DNA from: Zarea fungicola
Lineage: Eukaryota; Ascomycota; Sordariomycetes; Hypocreales; Cordycipitaceae
DNA length: 64,000 bases
Direction of reading: 5' to 3'
Assembly: GCA_900169235.1 (NCBI GenBank)
Contig: FWCC01000192.1
Location: forward strand, 186,001 to 250,000
Both the position numbers and the translations under genes were made by a program. Every line of letters starts with the position of its first letter. The stretch's first letter is position 1. Positions 46,603-57,485 of this stretch are shown piece by piece. The notes under the pieces were generated by a model. The model was not told the origin of the DNA, did no database searches, and saw only the letters and a list, made by a program, of their open reading frames with translations.

Positions 46603-47854
46603 ATGAGCTCCAAGTCCTTACTACGAGCGGATGAGGCCAGAAACTGTGCTTTTGATAAAGTTCTGCATGGAAACTCAAACAAAGGCCAAGCTGGCTTCCG
46701 GGCCATGATAAACAAGGACAGAGCTGCTCATGCTGCCGCTGTGGATGAGTACTTTCAGCATTGGGATAACAAAGCAGCGGAGGACGAGACACTGGCTGTC
46801 CGACAGTCGCGGACAGAGGATTATGCTACTATTACAAGACAGTAAGCTCTGATAAAATTGTCAGTTAATCTAGCAAGTCTGATTGAGGCCAAAGGTACTA
46901 CAATCTAGCGACCGACATTTACGAATATGCTTGGGGCGGATCCTTTCACTTTTGTCGATTTGCGCTCGGGGAACCATTCCGCCACGCCATAGCCCGACAT
47001 GAGCATTATCTCGCCTGCCAGATTGGAATCCAGCGAGGCATGAAAGTTCTTGACATGGGCTGCGGCGTTGGCGGACCCGCGCGAGAAATTTCTTGCTTTA
47101 CTGGCTGCCACGTCACTGGAATCAATCTCAACCAGTACCAAGTTGACCGGGCTACCATGTATGCCAAGAAACATGACATGGCAGAGAACTTGGATTTTGT
47201 GCACGGTGACTTCATGGTAAGGATCGAGTACCTGAAATTTGATAGACTTGCCACTGACTGCATGCTGTGCAGACCCTCCCGTTCCCCGACAACTCCTTCG
47301 ATGCAGTATATTCGATTGAATCCACTTGCCACGCCCCATCCCTCGAAAAAGTCTACAGCGAGGTTCTTCGTGTCCTGAAGCCCGGTGGTGTGTTTGGTGT
47401 CTACGAGTGGCTCATGACCGAGGACTATGACAACGATAACCTGGAGCACCGCAAGCTCCGGCTTGACATAGAGCAGGGCGACGGTATCGCCCAACTCTTT
47501 AAAATCTCTGATGGCGTCAAGGCCATGAAGTCGGCTGGCTTTGAGTTGACAGTCAGCCGAGACCTGGCTGAGGACGTCAGCGCGACGTCTCCCCCTTGGT
47601 ACTGGCCAATTGGAAGCGACCTGCGCTACGCGCAGAGCTTGTTAGATGCCATGACTGTTTTGCGCATGAACCGCTGGGGTCGTGTCGTGGCGCATTCCAT
47701 CTTTGGCCTGCTCGAGACCATCTGCATTGTGCCGCCAGGAACGAAAAAGACGGCGGATAGTCTGGGCAAAGCTGCAGATGCGCTGGTCAAGGGTGGCAAG
47801 GAGAAGCTCTTTACACCAATGTACCTAATGGTTGGTTGCAAGCCCGCTGCGTAG
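46603..47854 (+). CDS. ERG6: Sterol 24-C-methyltransferase
   Basis: Exons 46603-46841, 46895-47216 and 47273-47854 give 380 aa, the usual length. Joins read [19 protein letters not shown] and HGDFMTLPFPDN. The SAM-binding motif [15 protein letters not shown] is at about 131-144. ERG6-specific blocks include [11 protein letters not shown], the substrate region [10 protein letters not shown], and [13 protein letters not shown]. The enzyme methylates C-24 of the sterol side chain (zymosterol or lanosterol/eburicol type, depending on the fungus) in ER or lipid droplets. An in-frame ATG at 46576 would add nine residues; 46603 fits better because MSSKSLL resembles family starts. A second sterol gene, ERG5, lies about 42 kb away. 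Confidence 0.95.
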
Positions 47855-48787
47855 ACAGTAGAAGACTGTAACTTTTGGGCTATAGCTAGTAATCTTAGGT
47901 GTTGGGGGAGTGTAAGACATTACTGCTGGAGAGTACAAAGAGTGGGATATATGTATCTTAATGCAAAAAATTCCAACACTGAGCCACCCTGTGATTGCTT
48001 CCACAACAGTGCCAAGCTCGCTCCTCGGCGATTTATACTTCTATATAGCCTCGTACGCTACTGTCAAAGCCTTTTAATATTTAGCCCCATAGAATTCTTC
48101 TTTCTACACGGAAATTGTAAAAGACTCGTCATACATAAAGTCAAGTATCAATAACCGGTATGACCAAACGAAGTAAAAAATGATGGTGGATGAAGCCTGG
48201 GTCAAATTTCTGGATTGCCGCTCGGCCTTGTTACTCTCTGGTCCTGGGGCTGGGGGAGGCGTATTCGTGCCCGTGAAAATGGAGCAGGCATACACGGTAT
48301 AGATTTTCCCTACATTTTTAAAGCATTTATTTACTGGCCTGAAATGTAATTGCGAATAAAGATCAGACAGTCTCATTATAATTGAAATGGCCGCTCTTTT
48401 TTACGGTTTGCTCCCTCGAATGCGCATTACCCAATCTAGTACCTGAGAACGCCACAGTGGGTGTCTGCGATCCACTGATCCATCCCTTGAAATCAACACA
48501 ATAGTGGGTTTCTAGTGACGTAACCAGTGCACAGGTACTCTGCACTAGTTGACTACCAAAACTACTTTTAGTTACGGCTTGATGCCTGGAAAGGCTTCAC
48601 AAGCCGCGGAGGGAGAAACCATCCAGATGCGGCTAGCCTGACATACCAACAGGTAGCAAAATGAAGCCAAAAGCCTCACCATTGCCCAGCTCTCCGTGGC
48701 ACGCAGAGCTTGTCTGCTTCCCTGCCAGAAGCCAAATATACGGAGACGACGTCTACTCCAGGGCGCTCTACCATCTCCGCCGCAGCA
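47855..48787. other. Intergenic, no gene seen
   Basis: ERG6 3' UTR and the upstream region of the phospholipase gene. The open frame of the phospholipase extends 78 nt upstream of its first ATG without a stop. An out-of-frame ATG at 48661 makes a short upstream frame. Confidence 0.35.
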
Positions 48788-51160
48788 ATGAAGAGCCACA
48801 AGGGCAGGATGCTCGGCCAATTGGCATCTAGGGGCCTCCGGCCGTCGCTTGCCAGAGCGGGCTTCTCACCTCTACTTCACAAGCCCTCCAACAAGAACCT
48901 TTTTACCAAGCCCAAGAGGCAGCGGCGCCGCGTTCCCATTACCACAACGCTGGTCGCCGGTGGATTCTTGGTCTGGATGCTTTATCCCACAGACGACTTC
49001 AACCGGCTGTCTGACCGCCGCTGGCAGACTAACTACTTGGCCAAACCGTCCGTCATCAACAAAGCTAACACAGCTGGAGCCACAGACGCGCCAAAAGCCA
49101 GTGGTGAGCAGAGTCCCGTGATTGAAACAGCCTGGAGTCAATTTACAAAGGGTCTCGAAGAGCGCTCAGCAGCCGCCGACAAGGAGTGGGCCGCTTTTTC
49201 CGACAAGCTTGTTGGGTTTATCCTGCCCGAGTGGTCTAGGCAGATCCCCGGCTTCATCCGAAAGCTTCAGCATGAGCTGTCCGACTCCCCGGGATCACTT
49301 GCCGAGGAGCTTTGGGCAGAGGCTCACGATGCATCGGTGAACCCCGAGATTCGATACACTGCTGAGGTCCGCGTCTCCGATGCACTCTGCCCTGACGAAA
49401 AGGAGTTTCTGTCCCGCCGCAAAATAAAAACGAGGGCCGCTCTCGCCAAGTATCTGGACATGGATGAAAGGGATATCCACCCGGATGATATTCCTATCAT
49501 TGCCATGTGCGGCTCCGGCGGTGGTTTACGTGCACTTGTTGCAGGTACCGGCTCGTTGCTCGCGGCTGCTGAGGATGGACTATTTGACTGTGCCACGTAT
49601 ACCGCCGGTGTCAGTGGTTCTTGCTGGCTTCAGCTTCTCTATCTGACGTCCTTCAACAAAGGAAGCATTCCAATGCTCTTGGAGCATCTCAAGGCGCGCA
49701 CCTCCACTCATATAGCCTACCCACCAGTTGCCCTGCAATCATTTACCTCTCTCCCCACCAGTAGGCCCCTTCTAAGCGGCGTTGTTGAGAAGATTCGGGG
49801 CGACAAGGACGCCGATTTTGGTCTTGTTGATATATACGGCCTGCTTTTGGGGGCGCGATTCCTTGTTCCGAAGGGTGAACTTGGCGTCAACGACCGGGAC
49901 TTTAAAATATCTAACCAGAGAGAGATCTTAAAGGATGGCGACCGGCCCCTACCCATATACACGGCTGTTCGGCATGAAATTCCAGGTTTAGAGGAAGGGA
50001 AGGACAAGACCAAGTCTTCCAAGAGCGCAAAAGAGACGGAGAAGGAACTCCAGAAAGTAAAAGAAGAGTCCTGGTTCCAATGGTTTGAAATTACACCGTA
50101 CGAAGTGTTTTGCGAGGAAATTGGCGCCGGTATCCCAACCTGGGCCCTCGGCCGACGATTCAAAGATGGCAAGGACGTGGCCCTGGAACATGGGTTTCAT
50201 CTACCTGAGATCCGCACACCGTTAATGATGGGCATCTTTGGAAGTGCATTTTGTGCCACGCTCAGCCACTACTACAAGGAGGTCCAACCCGTCGTTAAGA
50301 CGCTGACGGGCTTTGGCACCATTGACCAGATGATCTCGGAAAAGGACGATGCACTGGCCAAGGTTCACCCTATCGACCCTGCCATAATTCCCAACTACGC
50401 ATACCAGATGTACGGCAAGCTGGCCCAGACGGCGACACCAAGCATATACGAGAACGAGCACATTCAGCTCATGGACGCAGGAATGTCTAATAACCTACCC
50501 ATCTACCCTCTCCTCCGCCCCGGCCGCGATGTCGACATCCTCATCGCATTTGATGCCTCTGCAGATATCAAGACAGACAACTGGTTGGCTGTTGCCGACG
50601 GCTATGCACGTCAAAGGGGTATCAAAGGCTGGCCAGTTGGTGTCGGTTGGCCCAAGGATGAGAAGGAGGCCGTCGGCGAGATGAAGGCGGCTGAAGCCCA
50701 CTCTGCTGCGCAGGCGGATGCCAAAGTCGAGCAGGCAAAGAAGGACCAAAAGCAGCAGGAGCAAAAGGAGAGAAAGAGCAGCGAATTGGGCTACTGCACT
50801 GTCTGGATCGGTACCACCGAGGAGCGGAGCACCCATGAGGATGCACCGCCCACACAGCCCGTTGCCAACGAGGAGCACTGGCGTCTATCAGACCCCAAAG
50901 CAGGCCTTGCTGTTGTGTATGTGCCGTTCATGGCCAACAAGAAAGTTCCTGGCATCTCCCCTGGTGAGAGTGACTTTATGAGCACATGGAACTTCATCTA
51001 TTCACCTGAGAATATCGACGATGTTGTCCGGCTCGCGCGAGCAAATTACGACGAGGGCAAGGCGCAGATCCGGAATACAGTACGGGCTGTGTACGAGCGC
51101 AAGAAGCAGCTACGTTTGAGCAACGAGAAAGAAGCGAGGGAGCAGAGTATGCGTACTTAA
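48788..51160 (+). CDS. Cytosolic-phospholipase-A2-like lysophospholipase, likely mitochondrial membrane
   Basis: Single exon, 790 aa from the first in-frame ATG at 48788. The N-terminus is basic (MKSHKGRMLGQLASRG) with a hydrophobic span (about 56-69, ITTTLVAGGFLVWMLYP) that suggests mitochondrial import and an inner-membrane anchor. The catalytic region is of the PLA2_B type: the oxyanion-hole stretch MCGSGGGLRALVAGTG, the nucleophile elbow GVSGSCW with Ser276, and the catalytic Asp in LMDAGMSNN (Asp563). A Lys/Glu-rich insert (about 405-428) and an Ala/Gln/Lys coiled-coil-like insert (about 630-665) interrupt it. It hydrolyses acyl chains of glycerophospholipids. Related Aspergillus PlaA has been described as mitochondrial, which supports but does not prove the location. 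Confidence 0.9.
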   Translation: MKSHKGRMLGQLASRGLRPSLARAGFSPLLHKPSNKNLFTKPKRQRRRVPITTTLVAGGFLVWMLYPTDDFNRLSDRRWQTNYLAKPSVINKANTAGATDAPKASGEQSPVIETAWSQFTKGLEERSAAADKEWAAFSDKLVGFILPEWSRQIPGFIRKLQHELSDSPGSLAEELWAEAHDASVNPEIRYTAEVRVSDALCPDEKEFLSRRKIKTRAALAKYLDMDERDIHPDDIPIIAMCGSGGGLRALVAGTGSLLAAAEDGLFDCATYTAGVSGSCWLQLLYLTSFNKGSIPMLLEHLKARTSTHIAYPPVALQSFTSLPTSRPLLSGVVEKIRGDKDADFGLVDIYGLLLGARFLVPKGELGVNDRDFKISNQREILKDGDRPLPIYTAVRHEIPGLEEGKDKTKSSKSAKETEKELQKVKEESWFQWFEITPYEVFCEEIGAGIPTWALGRRFKDGKDVALEHGFHLPEIRTPLMMGIFGSAFCATLSHYYKEVQPVVKTLTGFGTIDQMISEKDDALAKVHPIDPAIIPNYAYQMYGKLAQTATPSIYENEHIQLMDAGMSNNLPIYPLLRPGRDVDILIAFDASADIKTDNWLAVADGYARQRGIKGWPVGVGWPKDEKEAVGEMKAAEAHSAAQADAKVEQAKKDQKQQEQKERKSSELGYCTVWIGTTEERSTHEDAPPTQPVANEEHWRLSDPKAGLAVVYVPFMANKKVPGISPGESDFMSTWNFIYSPENIDDVVRLARANYDEGKAQIRNTVRAVYERKKQLRLSNEKEAREQSMRT

Positions 51161-51539
51161 AAAGCCAACCCTCATAGTTCTCCTTGTTAAAAAGTATCAG
51201 CCGAAAGGCTAGCAAATATTGCAGAAGCAAAAGGGAAGAACACCTTTGGAGTGATCTGGTATTCACTATGTCCTTATTCCTTTCATTAGTTCAGGTTCCA
51301 AGAGGAAATTTGTGTTTATTTTACAGATGTAGATTTTGGGTTTTCAAAAAAAAAAGTTGTACAAGAGGGCTTCTGCTTTTGCCCAAGAAGTGCCTCCACA
51401 AATATTTGTGTTGGCTCCGTGTTTAAATTCTATGCCTTTTATTCACCCACCCACCATCCATGTTCATACAAGATACAGTGTTCTTTTCATCTCCCCAATG
51501 CAAACCCGAATGCCGCTTCCTATGATATCTGACTCGCGC
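51161..51539. other. Convergent 3' gap
   Basis: Tail-to-tail spacer between the phospholipase (+) and mL44 (-). It includes an A-run at 51348-51355. No gene. Confidence 0.4.
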
Positions 51540-52709
51540 TTAGATAATTTCGCCGATATCAATGTGCGGTGCCTTCCAGGATTTGGCATCTGGTTGTGTC
51601 ATGTCGCTTGGGACGCGAACCTTGTTGCCGGGGCTGTACAAATACCACGCCTTCAGAGCGTTCATGGACGCCACGCGGCGAGCAACATCCAGGCTAGCTC
51701 CAGCACCCTCACCGAGCTTCTCGTCGCCACTGTAGATGCCGACGATGAAGACGGGCGTGCGGGAGCGGCGACCCGTCTCGCTCTCTAGACGTGCGCGGGG
51801 GGGCTGGAAGCCCTCGCGAGCGCAGAGCATAGCCAGCTCGCGCGTGGGCAGTTGGAACTGGAACATGCTGCTGAGGTTGACGTCGCGGGACAGCACGTGT
51901 GACTTGACAAAAGTCTTGGTGGCGTCCGCACCCGAGTGCGCATAGACGGCGCCGACGACGGCCTCCACGAAGGAGGAGAAGGCCTCGCTCTGCATGCTGG
52001 CCACACCCTCGTCGCTGGGGCTGGGCGCCTCATAGGCATCACCAAATGTGTCGTCGAGGACCACGCGGCTGCTCATGCCGCGGCGGTAGTGGTTGCCGCG
52101 CTCGGCTTCGGCGCGCACATAGGCCCAGCGCGAGTTGGGCGCTACCACGGGGTTGGGCCGCCACTGCAGCAGGCCTGGATCGACTTCCTCGCCAGGAGCT
52201 GCGGCGGCATCGACACCCCAGCGACGCGCAACGCGCTCGAGGGACTCTCGGCCAGAAAACGCCCGCAGGGCCTCGTAGAGGATCGCAATTGGTAGGCGCG
52301 GCCACTTGCACACGAGATACTCCAGGGCGTGGTAGTTGAGGATGGTACTGCCGAGCTGGGCAAGGCTGGCATTGTTGAAGCTATGATTTCCGTCGGCCGA
52401 GGGTGTGATGAGGGCGCGGGCTATCGTTTGTAGAGGGATCGACTTTGGCAGCGCCAGACGGGCGTGCAGCGCGGCGAGCTTGGGAGAACTGAGAGAGCGA
52501 GCAGGGGGGGGTGACGGAAGAGGACTGTGCCGGGCAAATGTACCGTCGAGGGGCACAGCGTCTGTGGGATCCGATGCATGTGCTGTCGTCGTTGTCATCG
52601 ATTGACAGCGGGAAGATATCGAGAAAGCTTGTCGTCTAGGAGCAGATGCAACTCCTTGCCGGGCAAGGCGCAGCTGGCCGCTCCATTGTGAAACCCTTAA
52701 CCTCTTCAT
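51540..52709 (-). CDS. Mitochondrial large-subunit ribosomal protein mL44 (Mrpl3)
   Basis: Single exon, 389 aa, start at MKRLRVSQW. The N-terminal ~60 residues are Arg/Ser/Gln-rich without acids, a good mitochondrial presequence. The middle (about 95-275) is an RNase III-like fold: FNNASLAQLGSTILNYHALEYLVCKWPRLP, then EAFSSFVEAVVGAVYAHSG, where the helix resembles the RNase III dimer region. A C-terminal double-stranded-RNA-binding-like domain (about 290-370) contains TPVFIVGIYSGDEKLGEGAGASLDVARRVASMNALKAWY. The combination is diagnostic for mL44, which sits in the mitoribosome and lacks nuclease activity. The gene is divergent from the neighbouring small mitochondrial-type protein, separated by 373 bp. 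Confidence 0.9.
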   Translation of the reverse strand: MKRLRVSQWSGQLRLARQGVASAPRRQAFSISSRCQSMTTTTAHASDPTDAVPLDGTFARHSPLPSPPPARSLSSPKLAALHARLALPKSIPLQTIARALITPSADGNHSFNNASLAQLGSTILNYHALEYLVCKWPRLPIAILYEALRAFSGRESLERVARRWGVDAAAAPGEEVDPGLLQWRPNPVVAPNSRWAYVRAEAERGNHYRRGMSSRVVLDDTFGDAYEAPSPSDEGVASMQSEAFSSFVEAVVGAVYAHSGADATKTFVKSHVLSRDVNLSSMFQFQLPTRELAMLCAREGFQPPRARLESETGRRSRTPVFIVGIYSGDEKLGEGAGASLDVARRVASMNALKAWYLYSPGNKVRVPSDMTQPDAKSWKAPHIDIGEII

Positions 52710-53082
52710 CTGCCCAAGCCAAGCCAAATATTAAAAAAAGTAAAGAATCGATGCCGAAGGGCGGCACTGTAATCCCCTAGAGTCAATAACTCCGACGAAT
52801 TGAAAGGAATGAAGTAGATAGCGTCGTTGTCGAGTATATTATACAGTTGTCGCGAGAAAAAGTTCTGCTGAAGTCGTGTGAGCTCGTGGATTTGGGGGTT
52901 GAACTCTGGCACTACTAATTTGCGGACAGAGTGCCGGCGCCGGATTAACCCGGACCCGCTACAGCCGTCCTTCGCGCCATGGGCAAGCACATTCACCCGT
53001 AGCAAACGACAAAGCCATCAACGGATCGCAATTGCGCAGCGAAAACCACTTTTGAAAACGGTCCATTGCAAATTGATTGAAA
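52710..53082. promoter_or_regulatory. Compact bidirectional promoter (mL44 / small membrane protein)
   Basis: 373 bp between the two start codons on opposite strands, the shortest head-to-head spacer in the window. No obvious TATA box is seen. Sharing of a promoter by two mitochondrial-type genes is inference. Confidence 0.5.
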
Positions 53083-53616
53083 ATGGTGAGTTACAGGTAC
53101 AAACGATACGACTGGATCAACTAGGATGCTAAGACTATGATAGGGTGGCGGTGGAAAGATTCCGTAAGTTTGTCGCAAAGGCCCCGGATTGATCGAAACC
53201 GACGATGAGCTCGAAAACGCAAACACGCAGCTAAACATGGACAAACCGACACAGATATCCCAAGCACGTCTGGTCGCCGGCCGGTGGTTGGTATGCTCAG
53301 CCTGCCAACTGGAGAGGCAACACCATCATTGCCGGTGCCGTTATCTTTGGCATTGTCGCCGTTACCTGGAAGTTTGGCGCAGACCGCGAGAACTGGGCAC
53401 ACAAACCCCAACCTGGCGAGTGGTACCCTAGCAGAAAGTATGTAAAAAAATTTACAACTTCAGGAGATGATACTAGTGCTTCTGCGCGCTAGGCCGGTAC
53501 TTGGACACTGGCCACGATGAATTGGATGCTAACTCGTGTAACACAGCTGGTCGAAGCAACTGATTCAGTGGGATAAGGAGGAGAAGTCTCAGTCTGAGCA
53601 GAACAAGACTCAATAA
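53083..53616 (+). CDS. 91-aa single-pass membrane protein, start codon alone in exon 1
   Basis: Four coding exons: 53083-53085 (only the ATG), 53144-53163 (20 nt), 53255-53437 and 53547-53616. The joined protein begins MGGGGKIPYPKHVWSPAGGW, then YAQPANWRGN, then a hydrophobic span (TIIAGAVIFGIVAVTWKF, about residues 31-48). A polar region with HKPQPGEWYPSRNWSKQLIQWDKEEK and a charged tail follow. Every splice site is canonical and the phase holds throughout. The layout (short N-terminus, one span, WYPSRNW) resembles small accessory subunits of respiratory complexes in the inner mitochondrial membrane, perhaps complex I, but I cannot name the family with certainty. The divergent neighbour is a mitoribosomal protein gene, consistent with a mitochondrial role. 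Confidence 0.78.
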
Positions 53617-54874
53617 TGGCATAAAACTACTGTAAGATGGGTGGAGTTGGAGCAGATCAACTTGTACATACACGAAGATGGTAGGGAAATCATAAAGTCA
53701 TACCTTTTTTTTCTTTCAGATAAATTACAGCACCGCACTGAGTGGAGATCATGTGCTAGCTTTGCATTGATTCACAGGTAGAGGCTGCATGCTGGCCCAG
53801 CGGGTAATGTGCCGTGTGCGATGCGGAGTTTCTGGGCACGGCTTGAAGCAAATGCGGCAGACTGTTAGTTGTTATTGTTCTACACATGTCTTTTGGATAT
53901 GTGTCATAGCCGTAATAGGCTGATTGGGTTGCTGTTGCATTAATAAAAATAACATTGTGTGGCAGTCCTCTATTTATGCCAAGGAATTGCTGGTTGCTTC
54001 CCGCCCGCAACAACTTCATCTTCATTAATACATGGATCTTGGTTGATACATGGTAAGCCAGTCCTCAATGAAGATAACAGCCTTTAAATACCAACAGTAT
54101 CTAGTTATACTTCAATCTATATTTGGGGAATCACTGTTGGCATATCTGTCTTGCCCAAGCCATCCACCCGTGGTACCGCAATCCTCCTTGATTCTGGCGA
54201 CTTCCACTTGAAAGTGATACATGGCGCACCGGCTAAGTTTGACCCTGTTCAAAAGTCTTTTCCCCCACCCCGCAACAAAAGCACCACCAGGCGCCCGTGC
54301 TTAGGTATACCAAACAGGCCGTATCAGTAGTACCTTATTAACATATTGTACCCAACTGACACAACATCTACCCAGCTGCGCCTGTTCCTTTGTTCATTTG
54401 CCTATAGCCCATCTCTCTTGTCAAACGTTCTCTTCATCATTGCTCTCGCTCATTTTCCATCATACCCATTTCCTTTCCTTTGCAGTTTTCCTTTCGTTAA
54501 CCGCCAGGGCACACCGCTCAGCACTACCTGTACCTGAATCACAATTTAGGGTCCGACGGTCGTCACCACCAACGGCCGATAACTACGAAGCCAAATCAAC
54601 CTTGGCACAGTCCACCCGATAAGAACACACGCCGGCTGCGAAGCACTCCCATGCTGATCTAGTCTTTTGCATACTCTTTGTAAAGTTCAGCGACCCAAGG
54701 CGAGTTTATTTTCGCTGGAAGCACCGCACTGCCTCGCTGCGCTATTCATCGCACTCACTACCCGGATTGCCACCACCACCATTCAGTCTGGCTTCACGCG
54801 CGTTCCGCCTCGCGGGTCTCGCTGTTGGCCTGGGATTGAGCGCCTTGGGTGCTTACCAGCGTAGGCAAGGTCAT
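53617..54874. other. Intergenic, promoter and leader of the RING gene
   Basis: 1.26 kb. From about 54370 the plus strand is markedly C/T-rich, like a long leader. The frame of the RING gene is open upstream to about 54767 but has no ATG before 54875. No other gene. Confidence 0.35.
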
Positions 54875-56637
54875 ATGGCTTCCGAGACATCTGAAGGCGA
54901 GCATCTCGATGCGACGGAGCGCGCTGTTGTGTTCTGTCATGCTTGCTCCTACGAATGGTATCGAGATGAGCATGGGCTAGAGTGCCCATCTTGTCAGAGT
55001 GATATTACAGAGCTGGTGAGTATTCTGCAGCCCCCTTTGCTTCTATCCTTTATAATAGTAGGCTCCGTATTTCTAATCAAGCCTCTTCGAACAGGTGAGC
55101 CCGGACCACGACCCAAGACATTCCGGCGATGAAGGCCACGAGCCATCACCCAGTGACAGATTCGATATGAATGAAGATTCGGATCCCGAAGAGGCTGATA
55201 TAGAGGAGCATCTGGATCCAAATGGATTTAGCCATAGCCGCAGTACACGAGTAGGAGAAGGCGCTCATCACCACGATCCCAGCACCAGGGTTTCAGTGGA
55301 GAGATTTCTGGACGTGGTATCAACCATTGGGGGGCCATTCCGAGCCGATGGGCGTCTACTCAGAACGATACAAGAGGCAGCTCAAGGTGGCCATGGACAC
55401 ATACACGAGACAATGTGGTCAAACGGCACATCATCGGGGTCAGTGACTTTCTTTACCACCCGGCCGATGCCGGAAGTAACAGATCTACCACCAGGGGACT
55501 TCCAACCATTTCAAACGTAAGTCTCTGCTACCTGTTTCAAGTATATACAACTTTTCGTGCATTTTCTGACAACGGAACAGCTTGTTTGCCCATGCCCTGA
55601 GCGGTTTCGGTACCGCACCTGAGGGCGGGCCGGCTCTTGGGCAAGCAACTGGTTTCCAGGGACTGGCCGGGGGGCTGGGCAGCTTGGGTGACCTTTTCAA
55701 TTTCTTCAACGGTGTTCACGGCGACGGCGTATATACGCAAGAGGCCCTGGACCGGATTATAACGTCACTTATGGACGCGAACCCGCAATCAAACGCCGCG
55801 CCACCAGCAACGGAGGAAGGATTGGCGAATTTGCCACGAAAGACCATCGATGAGGACTTGCAAAGCGAAGATGGCAACACAGACTGCTCAATCTGTATCG
55901 ATGCGATGAAAGTGGGCGAGGTGGCGGTTGCTCTGCCATGCAAGCATACATTCCATGAAGAGTGTGTTGTACTCTGGCTAAAGGAGCATAACACATGCCC
56001 CGTCTGCAGGGCTCCAATGGAACAATCGTCGCAAAACAACGCCAGTCCCCAGACGCAAGTACCAACACCCCAACCACAGGCCCAACCCCAAAATCAACAT
56101 CAGAATCAGCAACAAGCTCGCCAAGGTCATTTGCATACACCCACAGGGGACTTGGATTTGGAGTGGGAAGTCGAATTCAGTGCAACCAGTACACCTAACC
56201 TGGGAGTACCGGGTGCAACTGTTCCCTCAGCCCCGTCAACGTCATCGGCAAGAAGCGCGTCACCAACACAGGATGGGAACAGCATGCCAGGGACACAATC
56301 ATCTGGATCGTCGCGGCCCCCAAACCAAAGCCAGACGCGAATAAATGAGGCAATGCGCTACATCTCATCACAGCATGAAGAGCGGGATAGATCCCGAACT
56401 GGTTCGCCTGCGTTTCTGTACGATACATCGCGTTTGCAGCGACGAAGCTCGCACTCACCAACAAGTCCTAGAGTGGCTGCTGGAGACAGCGAAAGAAGCA
56501 TGCGAGAGCGAAGCCCATCACAGAGCAGCCGACGTACAGACTCGAACGCGGAGGATGATCGGCAGAATAACAACGTGAGAGGTGCGATGGGATGGCTTCG
56601 CAATCGATTCGTTGATAGAGGCAACCGCCCTGGTTAG
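54875..56637 (+). CDS. RING-H2 E3 ubiquitin ligase with N-terminal zinc ribbon (RNF126/RNF115-like)
   Basis: Exons 54875-55015, 55095-55516 and 55581-56637 give 539 aa. An N-terminal zinc ribbon has CHAC at 21-24 and CPSC at 37-40. An acidic, His-rich disordered part follows, then a Gly-rich region with GDLFNFFNG. A single RING-H2 finger lies at about 290-331 (CSIC, LPCKHTFHEECVVLWL, CPVC; C-x2-C ... C-x-H-x2-H-x2-C ... C-x2-C). After the RING comes a Gln-rich run (QPQAQPQNQHQNQQQ) and a Ser/Arg-rich tail. The zinc-ribbon plus RING pairing is that of human RNF126/BCA2, which ubiquitinate mislocalised and membrane cargo proteins; in fungi the substrate is unknown. Joins and phases are clean. 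Confidence 0.9.
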
Positions 56638-57346
56638 AACCAGGGAGTGAAGGATATTATAAGTTGCGTGGGAGAAATGGTATCGTGGTGGAAAAGCTTC
56701 CAAATGTCGAATGGCAACAGGTATGCTTACTTTTGATTTCACTGCCAAAAAGAATTCTAGCCATCTTAATGTGCATGGAAGGGAGAGTCTCAGTGTGTTG
56801 TAGGATACAGTGCTGCTTACGTCGAAGGCTGCGGGAAATGCTTTTGTTTTTTATTCTTATTTCGGCGAAAGAGCAATATACCAGCTCCAAGAATGACCTT
56901 TTGGTTTTGGGAGTGAGACACGGTCTCCTTGGAACCAAAGCTGCAGCTGAGACGAGCTCTTTGTATTACGAGCATGTTATTGGGTGACATTCGCTGGGGG
57001 ACAACGTAACAAATGCGGACGATTTTTGCATTGCATTGTAATAGATATCAGCACAAGATTTGGTACTGGCTGATAGACTAAATAGTGATAGTACGTCTAT
57101 GGAGGCATTTATGCGCAATTGCATGCTGGCTGGTGCTGTGCATGTCACGAATAAGAGCCCCGACCTTGGGTTAGGCGAAGGGGCATCAAAATGCAAAATG
57201 CAGGGGGAAAAAAAAAGAATAAGATGGAGGTAACACTAAAGGAAAGTAGGCACGGCTGCAGGGAAAATTAGAGACGTCATGCCAGTGGCTGTTAATAAGC
57301 CCAGAGTTGTACTGGGACTGGGGAGTTGTAAAGATGCTCAATTTCG

Positions 57347-57485
57347 CCACACCAATTCCAGGAAAGGACCTGGCATTAACGCCATAGCGAGCCTCAATGT
57401 AGAGGATACTTACTTCTTAAAACTGTAGTGCGAGTAGCAAACCGGTCACTCGTTGAAGGAGTTGCGGTTCTGTAGGGTATTCGTG
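57347..57485 (+). repeat. Diverged dispersed repeat, copy B
   Basis: Partner of the copy at 43822-43965, same orientation. This copy is the G/C-richer of the two in the shared core (GCCATAGCGAGCCTCAATGTAG), so it is probably closer to the ancestor. Confidence 0.65.

Noticed and set aside
48710..48787. 26-codon N-terminal extension of the phospholipase
   Set aside because: The extension would need a TTG start; the first in-frame ATG is 48788 and gives a plausible mitochondrial leader.
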